Below, in pieces: positions 44,415-53,512 of a DNA stretch of 64,000 nucleotides. The stretch covers positions 248,001 through 312,000 of the forward strand of contig NZ_CAMPOV010000003.1 of the NCBI RefSeq assembly GCF_946892675.1, given 5' to 3'. This stretch comes from Arthrobacter sp. Marseille-P9274. Its GTDB lineage: Bacteria; Actinomycetota; Actinomycetes; Actinomycetales; Micrococcaceae. How positions within the stretch are numbered: the stretch's first letter is position 1; each line of letters opens with the position of its first letter. Position numbers and translations under genes: made by a program. The notes under the pieces are model-generated. The model had not been told where the DNA came from, searched no databases, and saw only the letters and a list, made by a program, of their open reading frames with translations.

Positions 44415-45905
44415 ATGGACGTCGAGTTCGAGCATCTATCGACAGGCCCCCTGCTCTTGATCTGCGCGGGCGCGATCGCAGTACTGCTGTTCTTGATCCT
44501 GAAGGTCAAGATGCACGCAGTGATCGCTCTGCTGATCGTGAGCGTTGGCACGGCCTTCGCTACTCGTATCCCTACCGGCTCGATCATGGATTTGCTGCTG
44601 GGCGGTCTGGGCGAAACCCTTGGGGACATCGCCTTCCTGATCGCCTTCGGCGTGATGTTCGCCAGGCTCATTGAGTTCAGCGGCGGCACAAAGGTTCTTG
44701 TTGACGCGTTGATCGACAAGCTTGGTGAGAAGCGCGCGCCGCTGGCACTTGGCATTGCTTCGCTGGTGTTCGGCATCCCGATCTTCTTCGATGCGGCCTT
44801 CCTGGTCATGCTTCCGCTGTATCTGGCCGTCGCCCGTCGCGTGGGTGGCAGCATCCTGCTTTATGTGCTCGGTCCGGCTGCTGCCCTGTCGATAATGCAC
44901 ATGCTGATGCCCCCGCACCCGGGAGTTACGACTGCCACCGTGCTGTTGGGCGCAGACATCGGCCTGGTGATGCTGTTCGGGCTGATCATTGCAGTACCGT
45001 CCTGGTACCTGGGCGGGCATCTGCTCGGGGCCCGGATGGGCCGTCGATTCATGATTCCGGTCCCCGAGGCCTTCTCCGGCGGCCCCCAGGTCGACTCGCC
45101 CTACACCTCACCCGGCCGCGCGGCGCCCGACAGCAAGGGTGGTGCCGACTCGCCAATGCCCGCGACATCCCGCACGACCACCGCCGTTCGCACCGACGCG
45201 GAGACGGCGGCCGCCCCGCCGAGCGTCCCGAAGCTCCTGTCTCTCATCTGCCTTCCGCTCGTGTTGATCCTGCTCAACACCGGGACGAGCATGCTGGCCA
45301 AACTCACACAAAATGAGGACGCACAGTGGGTACAGTTTCTCGAACTCATCGGGTCAGTCCCCATCGCCCTGCTCATCACGGTCGTCATCGCCAGCTACGT
45401 GCTGGGGACCCGCCGCGGCGTGGGCCAGGTGTTTCTCGAAGACATGCTGGACAACGCGCTCAAGCCCATCTGCTCTGTCCTCCTGGTCGTCGGTGCCGGT
45501 GGCATGTTCGCTGCCATTCTGGAAGCAAGTGGAATCGGTGATGCCATCGCCGGCGCCCTGGACGCCAGCGGACTCCCGCTCCCCGTGGCACTGTTCCTCA
45601 TCTGCGGCATCATGAGTGCGGCAGTGGGCAGCACGACTGTCTCAATCACGACGGCTGCCGGCCTTATGGGCGCAACCATCGCCGCAGCCGACCTGAACCC
45701 GCTCCAACTCACGGCACTGGTTCTCGTGATGGCCGGCGGGTCCGGGATCCTGCCGCACGTCAACGACGCCGGCTTCTGGCTCATGAGCCGGCTCCTCGGT
45801 ATGACCGTCTCGGAGACGCTCAAGACCTGGACCATCGTGAAGACGATGATCGGCGTCTTCGCAGCCCTGTTCGCAACCGTTCTCTACCTCATCGCCGGTC
45901 TGTAA
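44415..45905 (+). CDS. GntP-family carboxylate/gluconate permease
   Basis: A 496-residue membrane protein with about 12-14 segments. Family hallmarks are GIPIFFDAAFLVMLPL, MPPHPGVTTATVLLGADIG and GSTTVSITTAAGLM. A polar, Pro/Thr-rich cytoplasmic loop of about 60 residues lies in the middle. ATG 44415 follows CGGAGATTCA. GntP proteins take up gluconate and other hydroxy- or oxo-acids. Here it heads a module for tricarboxylate-like intermediates, so a substrate such as a pyrone dicarboxylate or citramalate-type acid is possible. Confidence 0.9.
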   Translation: MDVEFEHLSTGPLLLICAGAIAVLLFLILKVKMHAVIALLIVSVGTAFATRIPTGSIMDLLLGGLGETLGDIAFLIAFGVMFARLIEFSGGTKVLVDALIDKLGEKRAPLALGIASLVFGIPIFFDAAFLVMLPLYLAVARRVGGSILLYVLGPAAALSIMHMLMPPHPGVTTATVLLGADIGLVMLFGLIIAVPSWYLGGHLLGARMGRRFMIPVPEAFSGGPQVDSPYTSPGRAAPDSKGGADSPMPATSRTTTAVRTDAETAAAPPSVPKLLSLICLPLVLILLNTGTSMLAKLTQNEDAQWVQFLELIGSVPIALLITVVIASYVLGTRRGVGQVFLEDMLDNALKPICSVLLVVGAGGMFAAILEASGIGDAIAGALDASGLPLPVALFLICGIMSAAVGSTTVSITTAAGLMGATIAAADLNPLQLTALVLVMAGGSGILPHVNDAGFWLMSRLLGMTVSETLKTWTIVKTMIGVFAALFATVLYLIAGL

Positions 45906-45922
45906 ACCGGAAGGAGCCCTCC

Positions 45923-46321
45923 ATGCCAATCGTCATGATCCACCGTTCCTCGCGGGATGATGCACCCGCACTCACCGCTGCGCAGGAACTCAGCCGCGAG
46001 CGGGGCGAGGACCTCATCGTCATGGCCGCAGGATCGGGAAGCCGCGCCGACGGCGCAGCCGAACTCGAATACCAGGCCTTCCTCGACCAAGTGCGGCACC
46101 ACCTCGACAGCCAGACCCAATGGCGCGCCGAACTGATCGCCCCCGGGGACGACCCCACGGAAGCGCTCGTCGAACACGTCGAAACCATCCGGCCCTCCGT
46201 GGTGGTCATCGGCACGCATCATCGATCGGCGGTCGGCAAACTGATCTTCGGCCACGACCTCCAACGCCTGCTCATGGACATAGAAGTCCCGATCCTGCTC
46301 ATTAAGCCCCCGCGCAAATGA
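45923..46321 (+). CDS. Universal stress protein (UspA) domain protein
   Basis: A 132-residue single UspA domain. The C-terminal ATP-binding motif reads [24 protein letters not shown], close to the G-2x-G-9x-G(S/T) pattern but shifted. It starts at ATG 45923 behind GGAAGGAGCCCTCC. It lies between the transporter and an RraA-like gene, with a 4-nt overlap to the latter, so it is part of the operon. Its role is unknown. Confidence 0.8.
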   Translation: MPIVMIHRSSRDDAPALTAAQELSRERGEDLIVMAAGSGSRADGAAELEYQAFLDQVRHHLDSQTQWRAELIAPGDDPTEALVEHVETIRPSVVVIGTHHRSAVGKLIFGHDLQRLLMDIEVPILLIKPPRK

Positions 46322-46878
46322 CCCCCTCCACTGCCACCGCTCCGTTCACCCCAATGAAAGCGACACCGATGTTCACCCACAAGAAATTCCTTGCCGGATC
46401 CCACACCACCTCCGACCTTGCCGATCTGATCGGCGACGATGTCCGCTCATGCGATGATCAGATGAGGAACTACGGAGGCCGGACACGTTTCGCCGGGACC
46501 ATCCGCACCCTGCGGAGCCCCGATGACAACGTGCTGCTCAAAGACGTGCTGTCCGAACCCGGCGAAAACCAGGTTCTGGTCGTCGACGGCGAAGGATCTA
46601 CCCACACCGCGCTGATCGGAGACGTCATCGCAGCCATCGGCGCGCGCAACGGGTGGGCCGGCGTGATCATCAACGGCTCGGTCAGAGACCAGCATCTGCT
46701 CGGCCAGGTCACGATAGGAGTAAAAGCGATCGGCTCAAACCCCCGCCGCAGCGGCAAAGCCGGCTCCGGTGAAGCGGACGTCCCGGTCACCTTCGGTGGC
46801 GTGACCTTCACCCCCGGCGAGACCGTGTACAGCGACGAAGACGGCATTATTGTGGTGCCCTCACCCATCGAGGGCTGA
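46318..46878 (+). CDS. RraA-like protein (HMG/CHA aldolase family)
   Basis: A protein of 186 residues, or about 169 if ATG 46369 is used. The core has [32 protein letters not shown] and [15 protein letters not shown]. The Gly-Asp and Arg-Asp residues match the pyruvate- and metal-binding sites of 4-hydroxy-4-methyl-2-oxoglutarate / 4-carboxy-4-hydroxy-2-oxoadipate aldolases. Those end the protocatechuate 4,5- and gallate pathways. The PrpF- and LigI-like neighbours support such a role over RNase E regulation. Confidence 0.8.
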   Translation: MTPSTATAPFTPMKATPMFTHKKFLAGSHTTSDLADLIGDDVRSCDDQMRNYGGRTRFAGTIRTLRSPDDNVLLKDVLSEPGENQVLVVDGEGSTHTALIGDVIAAIGARNGWAGVIINGSVRDQHLLGQVTIGVKAIGSNPRRSGKAGSGEADVPVTFGGVTFTPGETVYSDEDGIIVVPSPIEG

Positions 46879-46911
46879 CATTTTGGAACAACAAGGACTC
46901 AGGGGGCCCGT

Positions 46912-47595
46912 GTGGCTACGTCGATCAGCAATGCAAGCACTCGTGTTTCAGCTGGAACCATCGTCTACCGACAGCTGAGGGACCAGATCGCTGGCCTCGA
47001 GCTGCAACCAGGGACGCGCCTGAACGAGAGCGAGCTGTCCGCTACCCTGCAGGTCAGCAGGACCCCGCTGCGCGAAGCCATCCGGATGCTCCTGACCGAA
47101 GGTCTCGTTGTCCAGCTGCCCACCGGGGGCGTCGTCGTCAGCGAGCTCAGCGAGCGTCACCTTCACGAGGTCTACTCGGCGCGCGCCGCGATCGAAGAGG
47201 TGATCGCGCGGCAGGCCTGCCGGAACGCAACTGCCGACGACGTCCGCCGGCTCCGCACACTGCTGGAGCGGCTCGAACGAAGCCTTGAGGACGCCGGCAC
47301 GACCATGGAACTCGGCGGCGACTTTCATCGCGTCCTGGCGGACATCGCGGACCACTCGGTGTGCAACCGGCTGCTCGACCAGCTCAGCCCGCACACCCAC
47401 AGGTATCGCACCCTCTCCAACGACACCCGGGAACGCCGCGAACAAGCCCTCGCTGAACACCGGGAAATCGTTCAGGCACTCGAGACCGGAGACAGCGACC
47501 TCGTCGGCCAACTGATGAGACGACACATCGAGACGGCCGCCGGCGCCGCGGCCGAATCCGACATTCTCGCACCCGCTGCATCGGCCATGACCTAA
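46912..47595 (+). CDS. GntR-family (FCD) regulator
   Basis: A 227-residue regulator. The N-terminal winged helix has GTRLNESELSATLQVSRTPLREAIRML, followed by an FCD ligand domain with ARAAIEEVIARQA, DFHRVLADIADH and AEHREIVQALETGD (probable metal-binding His). GTG 46912 is the start; AAGGA lies about 15 nt before it. It sits inside the operon it probably controls. Confidence 0.88.
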   Translation: MATSISNASTRVSAGTIVYRQLRDQIAGLELQPGTRLNESELSATLQVSRTPLREAIRMLLTEGLVVQLPTGGVVVSELSERHLHEVYSARAAIEEVIARQACRNATADDVRRLRTLLERLERSLEDAGTTMELGGDFHRVLADIADHSVCNRLLDQLSPHTHRYRTLSNDTRERREQALAEHREIVQALETGDSDLVGQLMRRHIETAAGAAAESDILAPAASAMT

Positions 47596-47655
47596 ACATT
47601 TGATTTAAGGCGCCTCACCCGAATGACCTTCACGCACCACACCAGGAGACCGCTA

Positions 47656-48807
47656 ATGCAATGGATTGATACCACCTTCATGCGGGGCGGGACCAGCAAG
47701 GGACTGTTCTTCCGAGACCAGGACCTACCGGCCCCGGGCCCCGATCGCGACCAGGTTTTCCTTCTCGCTCTCGGCTCACCCGATCCTTTCGGACGCCAGC
47801 TCGACGGCATGGGCGGCGGACTGTCCTCCCTATCGAAAGTCGTAAGCGTCGCGGTATCAAACCGTCCCGACACCGATCTCGAGTACACCTTCGGTCAGGT
47901 CGCAGTGGACGCCCCCCTGGTCGACTACTCCGGCAACTGCGGCAACCTCTCGTCCGCCGTCGTACCCTACGCGTTGGAGAGCGGCCTGCTCAGGCTGGCT
48001 GACGGACCCCAAACGGTCAGCGTCTTCAACACCAACACCGCCAAACAGATCCGCGTTCACCTGCAGGTACGCCAAGGGGTCGCTGCCGTGGCCGGCGACC
48101 TTATCGTGCCAGGCGTCGCAGCCACGGGCGCGCCCATCGAACTTGAGTACCTCCAACCAGGAGGCGCACGCACCGGCACCCTGCTGCCCACCGCCACCGT
48201 GCGGGAGACCCTCATCTGGGAAGGGCAAGGCTATGAAACATCCCTGATCGACGCAGCTAACCCGACGGTCTTCGTCCGGGCCAAGGACCTTGGCATCCTC
48301 GGCGACGAACTGCCCGACCAGCTTGACGCCGATGCCGCACTCCAGGCGCGCCTGGAAGGTATCCGCCGCGCCGGAGCAGTCGCCATGGGCATGGCCCACA
48401 ACCCAGAGTCGGCACCCCAGGCCGTGCCTAAGATCGCCCTGGTCGCCGAACCCCGCATTAGCAAGCTGCTCGACGGGACGACCATCGACTCGGCCTCGTG
48501 CGATCTCACCATGCGCGTGATCTCCATGGGCCAAACCCACCGCGCCACCCCGGGCACCACGGCCCTCTGCGCCGCGGTCGCCGCGCAGATCCCCGACTCC
48601 ATCGTCCACACCGTCCTGCCCGACGACATCAACCCTCAAGCCCTGCGAATCGCCACACCGTCCGGCGTAGTCACCGCGGGCGCCAACGTGAACCGATCCG
48701 CCGGGGGGCAGCCGACCGCCGAAAGTGCCTCCCTCTACCGAACCGCCCGACCGCTCATGCGCGGTCAAGTGGCCCTTCCAATGGAGATCAGCACCACCGC
48801 GGCATGA
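47656..48807 (+). CDS. PrpF-family isomerase (4-oxalomesaconate tautomerase-like)
   Basis: A 383-residue protein of the diaminopimelate-epimerase-like fold. It has TTFMRGGTSKGLFF at the N-terminus and VDYSGNCGNLSSAV with the active-site Cys. ATG 47656 has AGGAGACCGCTA before it. Members isomerise aconitate or tautomerise 4-oxalomesaconate (GalD). The RraA-type and LigI-type neighbours favour the second. No hydratase for the next step is seen. Confidence 0.87.
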   Translation: MQWIDTTFMRGGTSKGLFFRDQDLPAPGPDRDQVFLLALGSPDPFGRQLDGMGGGLSSLSKVVSVAVSNRPDTDLEYTFGQVAVDAPLVDYSGNCGNLSSAVVPYALESGLLRLADGPQTVSVFNTNTAKQIRVHLQVRQGVAAVAGDLIVPGVAATGAPIELEYLQPGGARTGTLLPTATVRETLIWEGQGYETSLIDAANPTVFVRAKDLGILGDELPDQLDADAALQARLEGIRRAGAVAMGMAHNPESAPQAVPKIALVAEPRISKLLDGTTIDSASCDLTMRVISMGQTHRATPGTTALCAAVAAQIPDSIVHTVLPDDINPQALRIATPSGVVTAGANVNRSAGGQPTAESASLYRTARPLMRGQVALPMEISTTAA

Positions 48808-48862
48808 TGAGTCACCGACACGGCAACCTCCTATCGCTGGCTAGACACGAACCCGGTTCAAA

Positions 48863-49630
48863 ATGACACGGCCAATTTTCGACAGCCACTTCCACATCAT
48901 CGATTCCCGCTTCCCGCTTGTGCCCAACAACGGGTACCTGCCGCCCGAATTCACGCCGGCGGATTACCTCCGCCGCGTCTCAGACCTGGGAGTAGCGGGC
49001 GGCACAGTAGTTTCGGGTTCATTCCAGGCCTTCGACCACAGCTACCTGACCGAGGCACTGGCCACACTTGGCCCCACATTCGTCGGTGTTGCCAACATTG
49101 CCGAGGACACAAGCGACGAAGAACTCAACCGCCTCGCTGTAGCCGGAGTCCGTGGTGTTCGGTTCAATCTCTACCGGGGCGGATCGGCAGAAACCGAAGA
49201 CGTTTTGTCCCTAGGACTACGCGTCTGGGACGTTGCCGGCATGCATGCTGAGTTTTACCTGGACGCGAACGACCTGGCCGAACTGGAACCGATCATCACC
49301 AAACTTCCCAAGGCCAGCATCGACCACCTGGGCATGACCTCCAGCCACCGGGACATTCTGCTCCGGCTAGCCTCCCGCGGAGTACGCGTAAAGGCCTCAG
49401 GATTCGGCCGCGTCCAACTCGACGTCGCCTCCACCATCCAGGACATACACAACGAGAACCCCGAAGCCTTGATGTTCGGAACGGATCTGCCCAGCACAAG
49501 GGCGCGTGTGCCATTCCAGCAAGAAGATCTGGAACTCGTAGCCGACCTTCTGGCCGACGAGGCGAACCTCGCCCTACACGACAACGGAGCCCGGTTTTAC
49601 GGCCTGAATAAACTACTCCCCGCCTCCTGA
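48863..49630 (+). CDS. Amidohydrolase (2-pyrone-4,6-dicarboxylate lactonase-like)
   Basis: A 255-residue TIM-barrel hydrolase of the amidohydrolase 2 group. The metal-site HxH is in IFDSHFHIIDSRFP, then VRGVRFNLYRGG, IDHLGM and MFGTDLPST. This order matches LigI and related dicarboxylate lactonases. The preceding gene ends 55 nt upstream and no good ribosome site is seen before ATG 48863. It would open a pyrone or lactone to feed the PrpF-like isomerase; the substrate is inferred. Confidence 0.85.
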   Translation: MTRPIFDSHFHIIDSRFPLVPNNGYLPPEFTPADYLRRVSDLGVAGGTVVSGSFQAFDHSYLTEALATLGPTFVGVANIAEDTSDEELNRLAVAGVRGVRFNLYRGGSAETEDVLSLGLRVWDVAGMHAEFYLDANDLAELEPIITKLPKASIDHLGMTSSHRDILLRLASRGVRVKASGFGRVQLDVASTIQDIHNENPEALMFGTDLPSTRARVPFQQEDLELVADLLADEANLALHDNGARFYGLNKLLPAS

Positions 49631-49781
49631 GCACGCGGTGCGGCAGCCATCTGCTATTTCAATACTCCACGGCTACCAGTCTTGGACCTGGCTCTGACGG
49701 GTGGAATCGCTGTCTTGGTTTGCCCGCCGCCTCTGCCTTGCAGGGACACCGAGCAAATGCAGGTACTAGCGGCAAACCTCG

Positions 49782-50067
49782 TCACTCGGCTTCCAAGCCG
49801 AGATAGCGGTAGACAGTCGCACGGCTGGCACCGATGATCTTGCCGATGTCCGACGGTTTGAGGCCCTGGACCTTTAGCTCCCGTGCGCGCTTCACCTTCC
49901 AATCCCCCGAGGTGACTTGCCGCCGCTCGGCCCGGCGCCCATTGGCGGCAGCGGCAGCCATGCCCGCCCTGGTTCGCTCGACTAGTTGGTCATGTTCAGC
50001 TGGGCGAATGCGGACATGACGGTGAGCATGGCCTTGCCCATGGCGCCCGTGGTGGTGATGCCCTCGG
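49782..50067 (-). pseudogene. Serine recombinase remnant 2
   Basis: The minus strand reads GITTTGAMGKAMLTVMSAFA then QLNMTN and a stop. The match resumes in another frame as VERTRAGMAAAAANGR and ends with a complete helix-turn-helix, LKPSDIGKIIGASRATVYRYLG. The catalytic N-terminal domain is missing, as in remnant 1. The two remnants are only moderately similar at DNA level, so they are not a recent duplication. Confidence 0.87.
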
Positions 50068-50075
50068 TCAGTCAA

Positions 50076-50682
50076 CCGAAGTGGACACCGCGCCCCTCGA
50101 AGTCCCCAGTTTCGGCATGTCCAGTCCCATGAACCGTGTCCACGATCTATGGACCGGAAGCAGCGTTTGCGTTACATCGCTATGGGGCTTCAACTACTAC
50201 TGCTCCCCCGGCACGCATCCCTACAAGCCTGAGTTGTTTCGAAAGCTGTACTCACCCGCACATGCGGAACAACTCTCGAGCAGAGAAAACTCGTCGCATA
50301 AGCCGGTCCCCCACCGCTCCACCAAGACTTGAGACTTTATGCATGCGGGTGGATGGCAGGCGCTCCTCCTACTGAGTGAGCATTGCGTTTACCCTGCTGC
50401 CCACGCATCAAGTTGTCATACTCCCGGTTATCGGCCCTGAAAAACGGGCAGAGGGAGTGGCTGCTCACGGGCTCCGCGACCTGGAGCAGAGTGCTGCTCT
50501 GGACTCAGGGCGTGAAGGTGCGCGCCGGGGCGGCCCAGGGTTAAAAGCCGATTTGGAAGCATCGCTGGTCGCGATCATTAGATGACCCTGGCATACTCCC
50601 TCGGCGAAATCCCATCAGGCCGCTAGTCGGACTGGTCCAGTCAATGATTGCCCCGTTATCAGGGGACCTGCAGGATCTGGGT
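50076..50682. other. Gene-free stretch after recombinase remnant 2
   Basis: No protein family is recognised. CATACTCCCGGTTATCGG at 50417-50434 resembles the end of the repeats at 7028 and 29473. This looks like another decayed junction. Confidence 0.4.
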
Positions 50683-51915
50683 TCAGGCGAGTTTGGTTAC
50701 CTGGTAAGTGTGGCTGGCCGCACGGAGTCGCTGCATGAGCACGTTGCCGAGTGCAGTGGCCGGTGTTAGCGACCCTTTCGCAGTCGGCAGCCGGTCACCG
50801 TCGAGGGCAAGAGCGAGTGCACTCTCCCCTGCCATCACGGCGGTGGCGGCATAGCCGGGATCGCCGGGGCCAGCAGCAATCGCCTGGTATCGGTGCCCGT
50901 TCTCGGTGCGGGCGGTTACCTGGGAGTGGAACCAGCCCGCGCGCTGCGTGCTGGTGCTCGGACCCGAACCTGGTGACGGAAGACAGCGGTCGAGCCCTCC
51001 CCGGGTCGGCGGGAACGCCATCGCGCCCGTGAATGCCCGGAGCCCGAGTGCCAATGCCCTGGCGATGACTGCTCCTGCCGGGCCGCGGGCTACCCCCATC
51101 ACCTCGCCGTACTGAAGGGAGCGGCCGTAGGCCCAACCCTGCAATGCGTTGCTGCGGCGCACTATCCGAGTGTTGACCGCGGCCATGATGAAAGGCGCGG
51201 TCCAGGTGCCGTCATCGGAACGGCGCACAGGACCGGCGTCGGGAGGCTGTTGTGTCGTCGGCTCCCGTGTGCGGTCGGGGCTCAGAGCGTAGGGGTCCGC
51301 GGCTAATGACCGCAGGGCGGTGCTCGATCGCATCGCGTCGAGCTGCCCACGCATCGACTCGAGCGTGCCTCCGCTGATGCCACCCTTGGCCGTAGCAACG
51401 AGTTGGACCTCGACCAAACCGCCAGCGCCATCGGCTTCTGCTGCCTGATGAAGCAGCAATACAGCGAGGTCGGACGGCACGGAGTCGTAGCCGCAGGAGT
51501 GCACGATCCGGGCCCCGCTCGTCCTGGCCAGAGCGTCGTAGCGATCGATCGCCTCCCGGACGAAGGACACCTCACCCGCGAGGTCGGCGTAGTGGGTACC
51601 GGCCCGTGCGCAGGCGTCGACGACAGGTAATCCGTGTTTCGTGTATGGACCGACGGTTGTGAGGAGCACGCGCGTGCCCGCGGCCAGGGCAGCGATCGAG
51701 TCCGCGTCCTCCGAGTCGGCTTCGATGAGGGCCCATCCGTGTGCCGCGACCGGCAACTGCGACCGAACCGCCTCGAGTCTGGACCTCGACCGGCCCGCGA
51801 GTCCGACTCGCATGCCGACCGGTGCGTGCTCCGCGACGTAGCCGGCGATCAGTCGGCCAACGAAACCCGTCGCTCCGTAGAGAACGAGGTCATGTTCCCG
51901 GGATGAGTTGTCCAT
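50683..51915 (-). CDS. Saccharopine dehydrogenase-like / trans-acting enoyl reductase family protein
   Basis: A 410-residue oxidoreductase. The N-terminal Rossmann fold reads DLVLYGATGFVGRLIAGYVA, then LAGRSRSRLEAV, VLLTTVGPYTKHGLPVVDAC and HYADLAGE. These match the actinobacterial family of mycobacterial trans-acting enoyl reductases. It starts at ATG 51915. It stands alone; the neighbours give no pathway clue. The function in this organism is unknown. Confidence 0.82.
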   Translation of the reverse strand: MDNSSREHDLVLYGATGFVGRLIAGYVAEHAPVGMRVGLAGRSRSRLEAVRSQLPVAAHGWALIEADSEDADSIAALAAGTRVLLTTVGPYTKHGLPVVDACARAGTHYADLAGEVSFVREAIDRYDALARTSGARIVHSCGYDSVPSDLAVLLLHQAAEADGAGGLVEVQLVATAKGGISGGTLESMRGQLDAMRSSTALRSLAADPYALSPDRTREPTTQQPPDAGPVRRSDDGTWTAPFIMAAVNTRIVRRSNALQGWAYGRSLQYGEVMGVARGPAGAVIARALALGLRAFTGAMAFPPTRGGLDRCLPSPGSGPSTSTQRAGWFHSQVTARTENGHRYQAIAAGPGDPGYAATAVMAGESALALALDGDRLPTAKGSLTPATALGNVLMQRLRAASHTYQVTKLA

Positions 51916-52302
51916 AACTGCAGCCTTTCACAGCGGCAACTCCAAGCTGACACACGGCTCCTTGCTTTGGTCCTCGGGTACCGTGAGTGGTCCTGCTTGG
52001 GAGACTGGCTCGCGTTCCGTGTGTTTGCCAGTTAGGGTACACCCCTGCCTGACGTCAGATGAGTGGCCGGAATCCCGTCAGAATAGAGCCCATTTCCCAT
52101 TTCTGACATCATGCGACTCGCGTTTTAGAGTTCACTCTGACAAGACGCAGCGCCCCTTGGCATGTTTCCTCTGGCGGCTTCGGTCTCAGCAGTGAGCCCC
52201 ACAGCATCCTGGACATATTCACGATTAGCGGTGAGATAAGGATCTGCGACCCCACCCAGCGGTGCCCCGCCCGGAGTGCCGGAGCACCGTTGGGTTGCCG
52301 AC
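51916..52302. other. Gene-free stretch
   Basis: It lies between two minus-strand genes. Nothing recognisable is seen; it probably contains the promoter of the gene at 50683. Confidence 0.4.
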
Positions 52303-53349
52303 TTAGGAGATCTTCTGCGTGCGGTCCGGGGCGTAGGACTGCGCATCCTCGTCCGCGCCGTCGGTATCGGGCAGCGGGACGAACAGTTCCCCGCCTAGTT
52401 CGCCGGGGCGGACCACGGGGGTGCGGGCACGGTCGTCGAGGAGGAGCCGGGTCACGTCCGGGCGGGAATAGTGCCCGGTCGGGTCCAGGATGTTCTTGGC
52501 CAGGTCGATCTGCGCCAGGTCCAGGTCCGCGTAGACGATGCCTTCGGTGGTGGGGTCCAGCGGCTCGGTGAGCAGGGCGGAGTCCGGCCCGTAGACGCGG
52601 GCGTATCCGCCGCCGCCGGTATAGACCGGGGTGGGGCCGCCGTCTGCGGTGGGGAACTTGCGGGCACCCTCCTCGGACATGACCTGGGTGGCGGCGATGA
52701 CGAAGGCGCTGCCTTCGAAGGCATAGGTCCGCGAGGCGGCCATGATGGATTCCGGGCTCAGCGCCGGCACGTTGCCCAGCATGCCCAGGCAAGGCCAGCC
52801 GGCCACGTGGATCTGCTCGTTCTGCGCGTACATCGCGTACTTGCTCAGCGGCTGCAGGTGCTCGAAGCAGTTCAGCGCCCCGACCCGGCCCAGCGGTGTC
52901 TCTACCACCTTGAGCCCGGAACCGTCGCTTTCGCCGAACAGGGTCCGCTCCGCGTGAGTGGGCTTGAGCTTTCGCCGGTGCAGCAGGATGTTCCCGTCCG
53001 GGCCGATGATCGCCTGGGCCATGTACAGAGAGCCGCCGTCCTTTTCGCTGAAGCCGAGCACCACGGTGACCGCGTTGTCCCGGGCGGCCTCGCGGATCCG
53101 CCTCAGGTGCTCTCCGCCGATCGTGGGCGAGTTGGCATGGTAGCGGGCAACGAATTCCATCTGCTGGTAGACCGGATAGGACCATAGGAAGATCGGGTAG
53201 CCCGGGATCCACGTCTCCGGGAACGCCACCAGGTTAGCTCCGCCGGCGGCGGCTTCCCGAATCAGGTCCACGGTCTTGGCCGTGGTGCCCTCGATGTCCA
53301 GCCATGCGGGCTCGGCCTGTATGGCGGCCACGCGCACTGTCTGTGCCAT
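52303..53349 (-). CDS. Nitrilase
   Basis: A 348-residue carbon-nitrogen hydrolase. The triad is visible: Glu45 in VAFPETWIPGYP, Lys in LLHRRKLKPTHAERT and Cys161 in GALNCFEHLQP. The HRRKLKPTHAERTLFGE stretch is typical of true nitrilases acting on aromatic or arylaliphatic nitriles. It starts at ATG 53349 behind AAGGAGTACCA. It is divergent from an AraC regulator; in Rhodococcus an AraC protein (NitR) controls nitrilase. It hydrolyses a nitrile to the acid and ammonia. Confidence 0.92.
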   Translation of the reverse strand: MAQTVRVAAIQAEPAWLDIEGTTAKTVDLIREAAAGGANLVAFPETWIPGYPIFLWSYPVYQQMEFVARYHANSPTIGGEHLRRIREAARDNAVTVVLGFSEKDGGSLYMAQAIIGPDGNILLHRRKLKPTHAERTLFGESDGSGLKVVETPLGRVGALNCFEHLQPLSKYAMYAQNEQIHVAGWPCLGMLGNVPALSPESIMAASRTYAFEGSAFVIAATQVMSEEGARKFPTADGGPTPVYTGGGGYARVYGPDSALLTEPLDPTTEGIVYADLDLAQIDLAKNILDPTGHYSRPDVTRLLLDDRARTPVVRPGELGGELFVPLPDTDGADEDAQSYAPDRTQKIS

Positions 53350-53512
53350 TGGTACTCCTTTTTATCCGTGGGAATGGATTGCCTCCAAGATATGTTTCAG
53401 GTCACAGGCATGTCCTTGACTTTTTCTGCACACCGCAGGACGTTTCCTGCAGGCGTTGCTAAGATTCCGGCAACCGGCAGCCCGCGGGGCTGCCGTACCA
53501 AGGAGGCACACC

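Noticed and set aside
51916-53212. 367-residue minus-strand frame overlapping the nitrilase
   Set aside because: It is an Arg/Pro-rich shadow of the nitrilase in another frame, with no recognisable domain.
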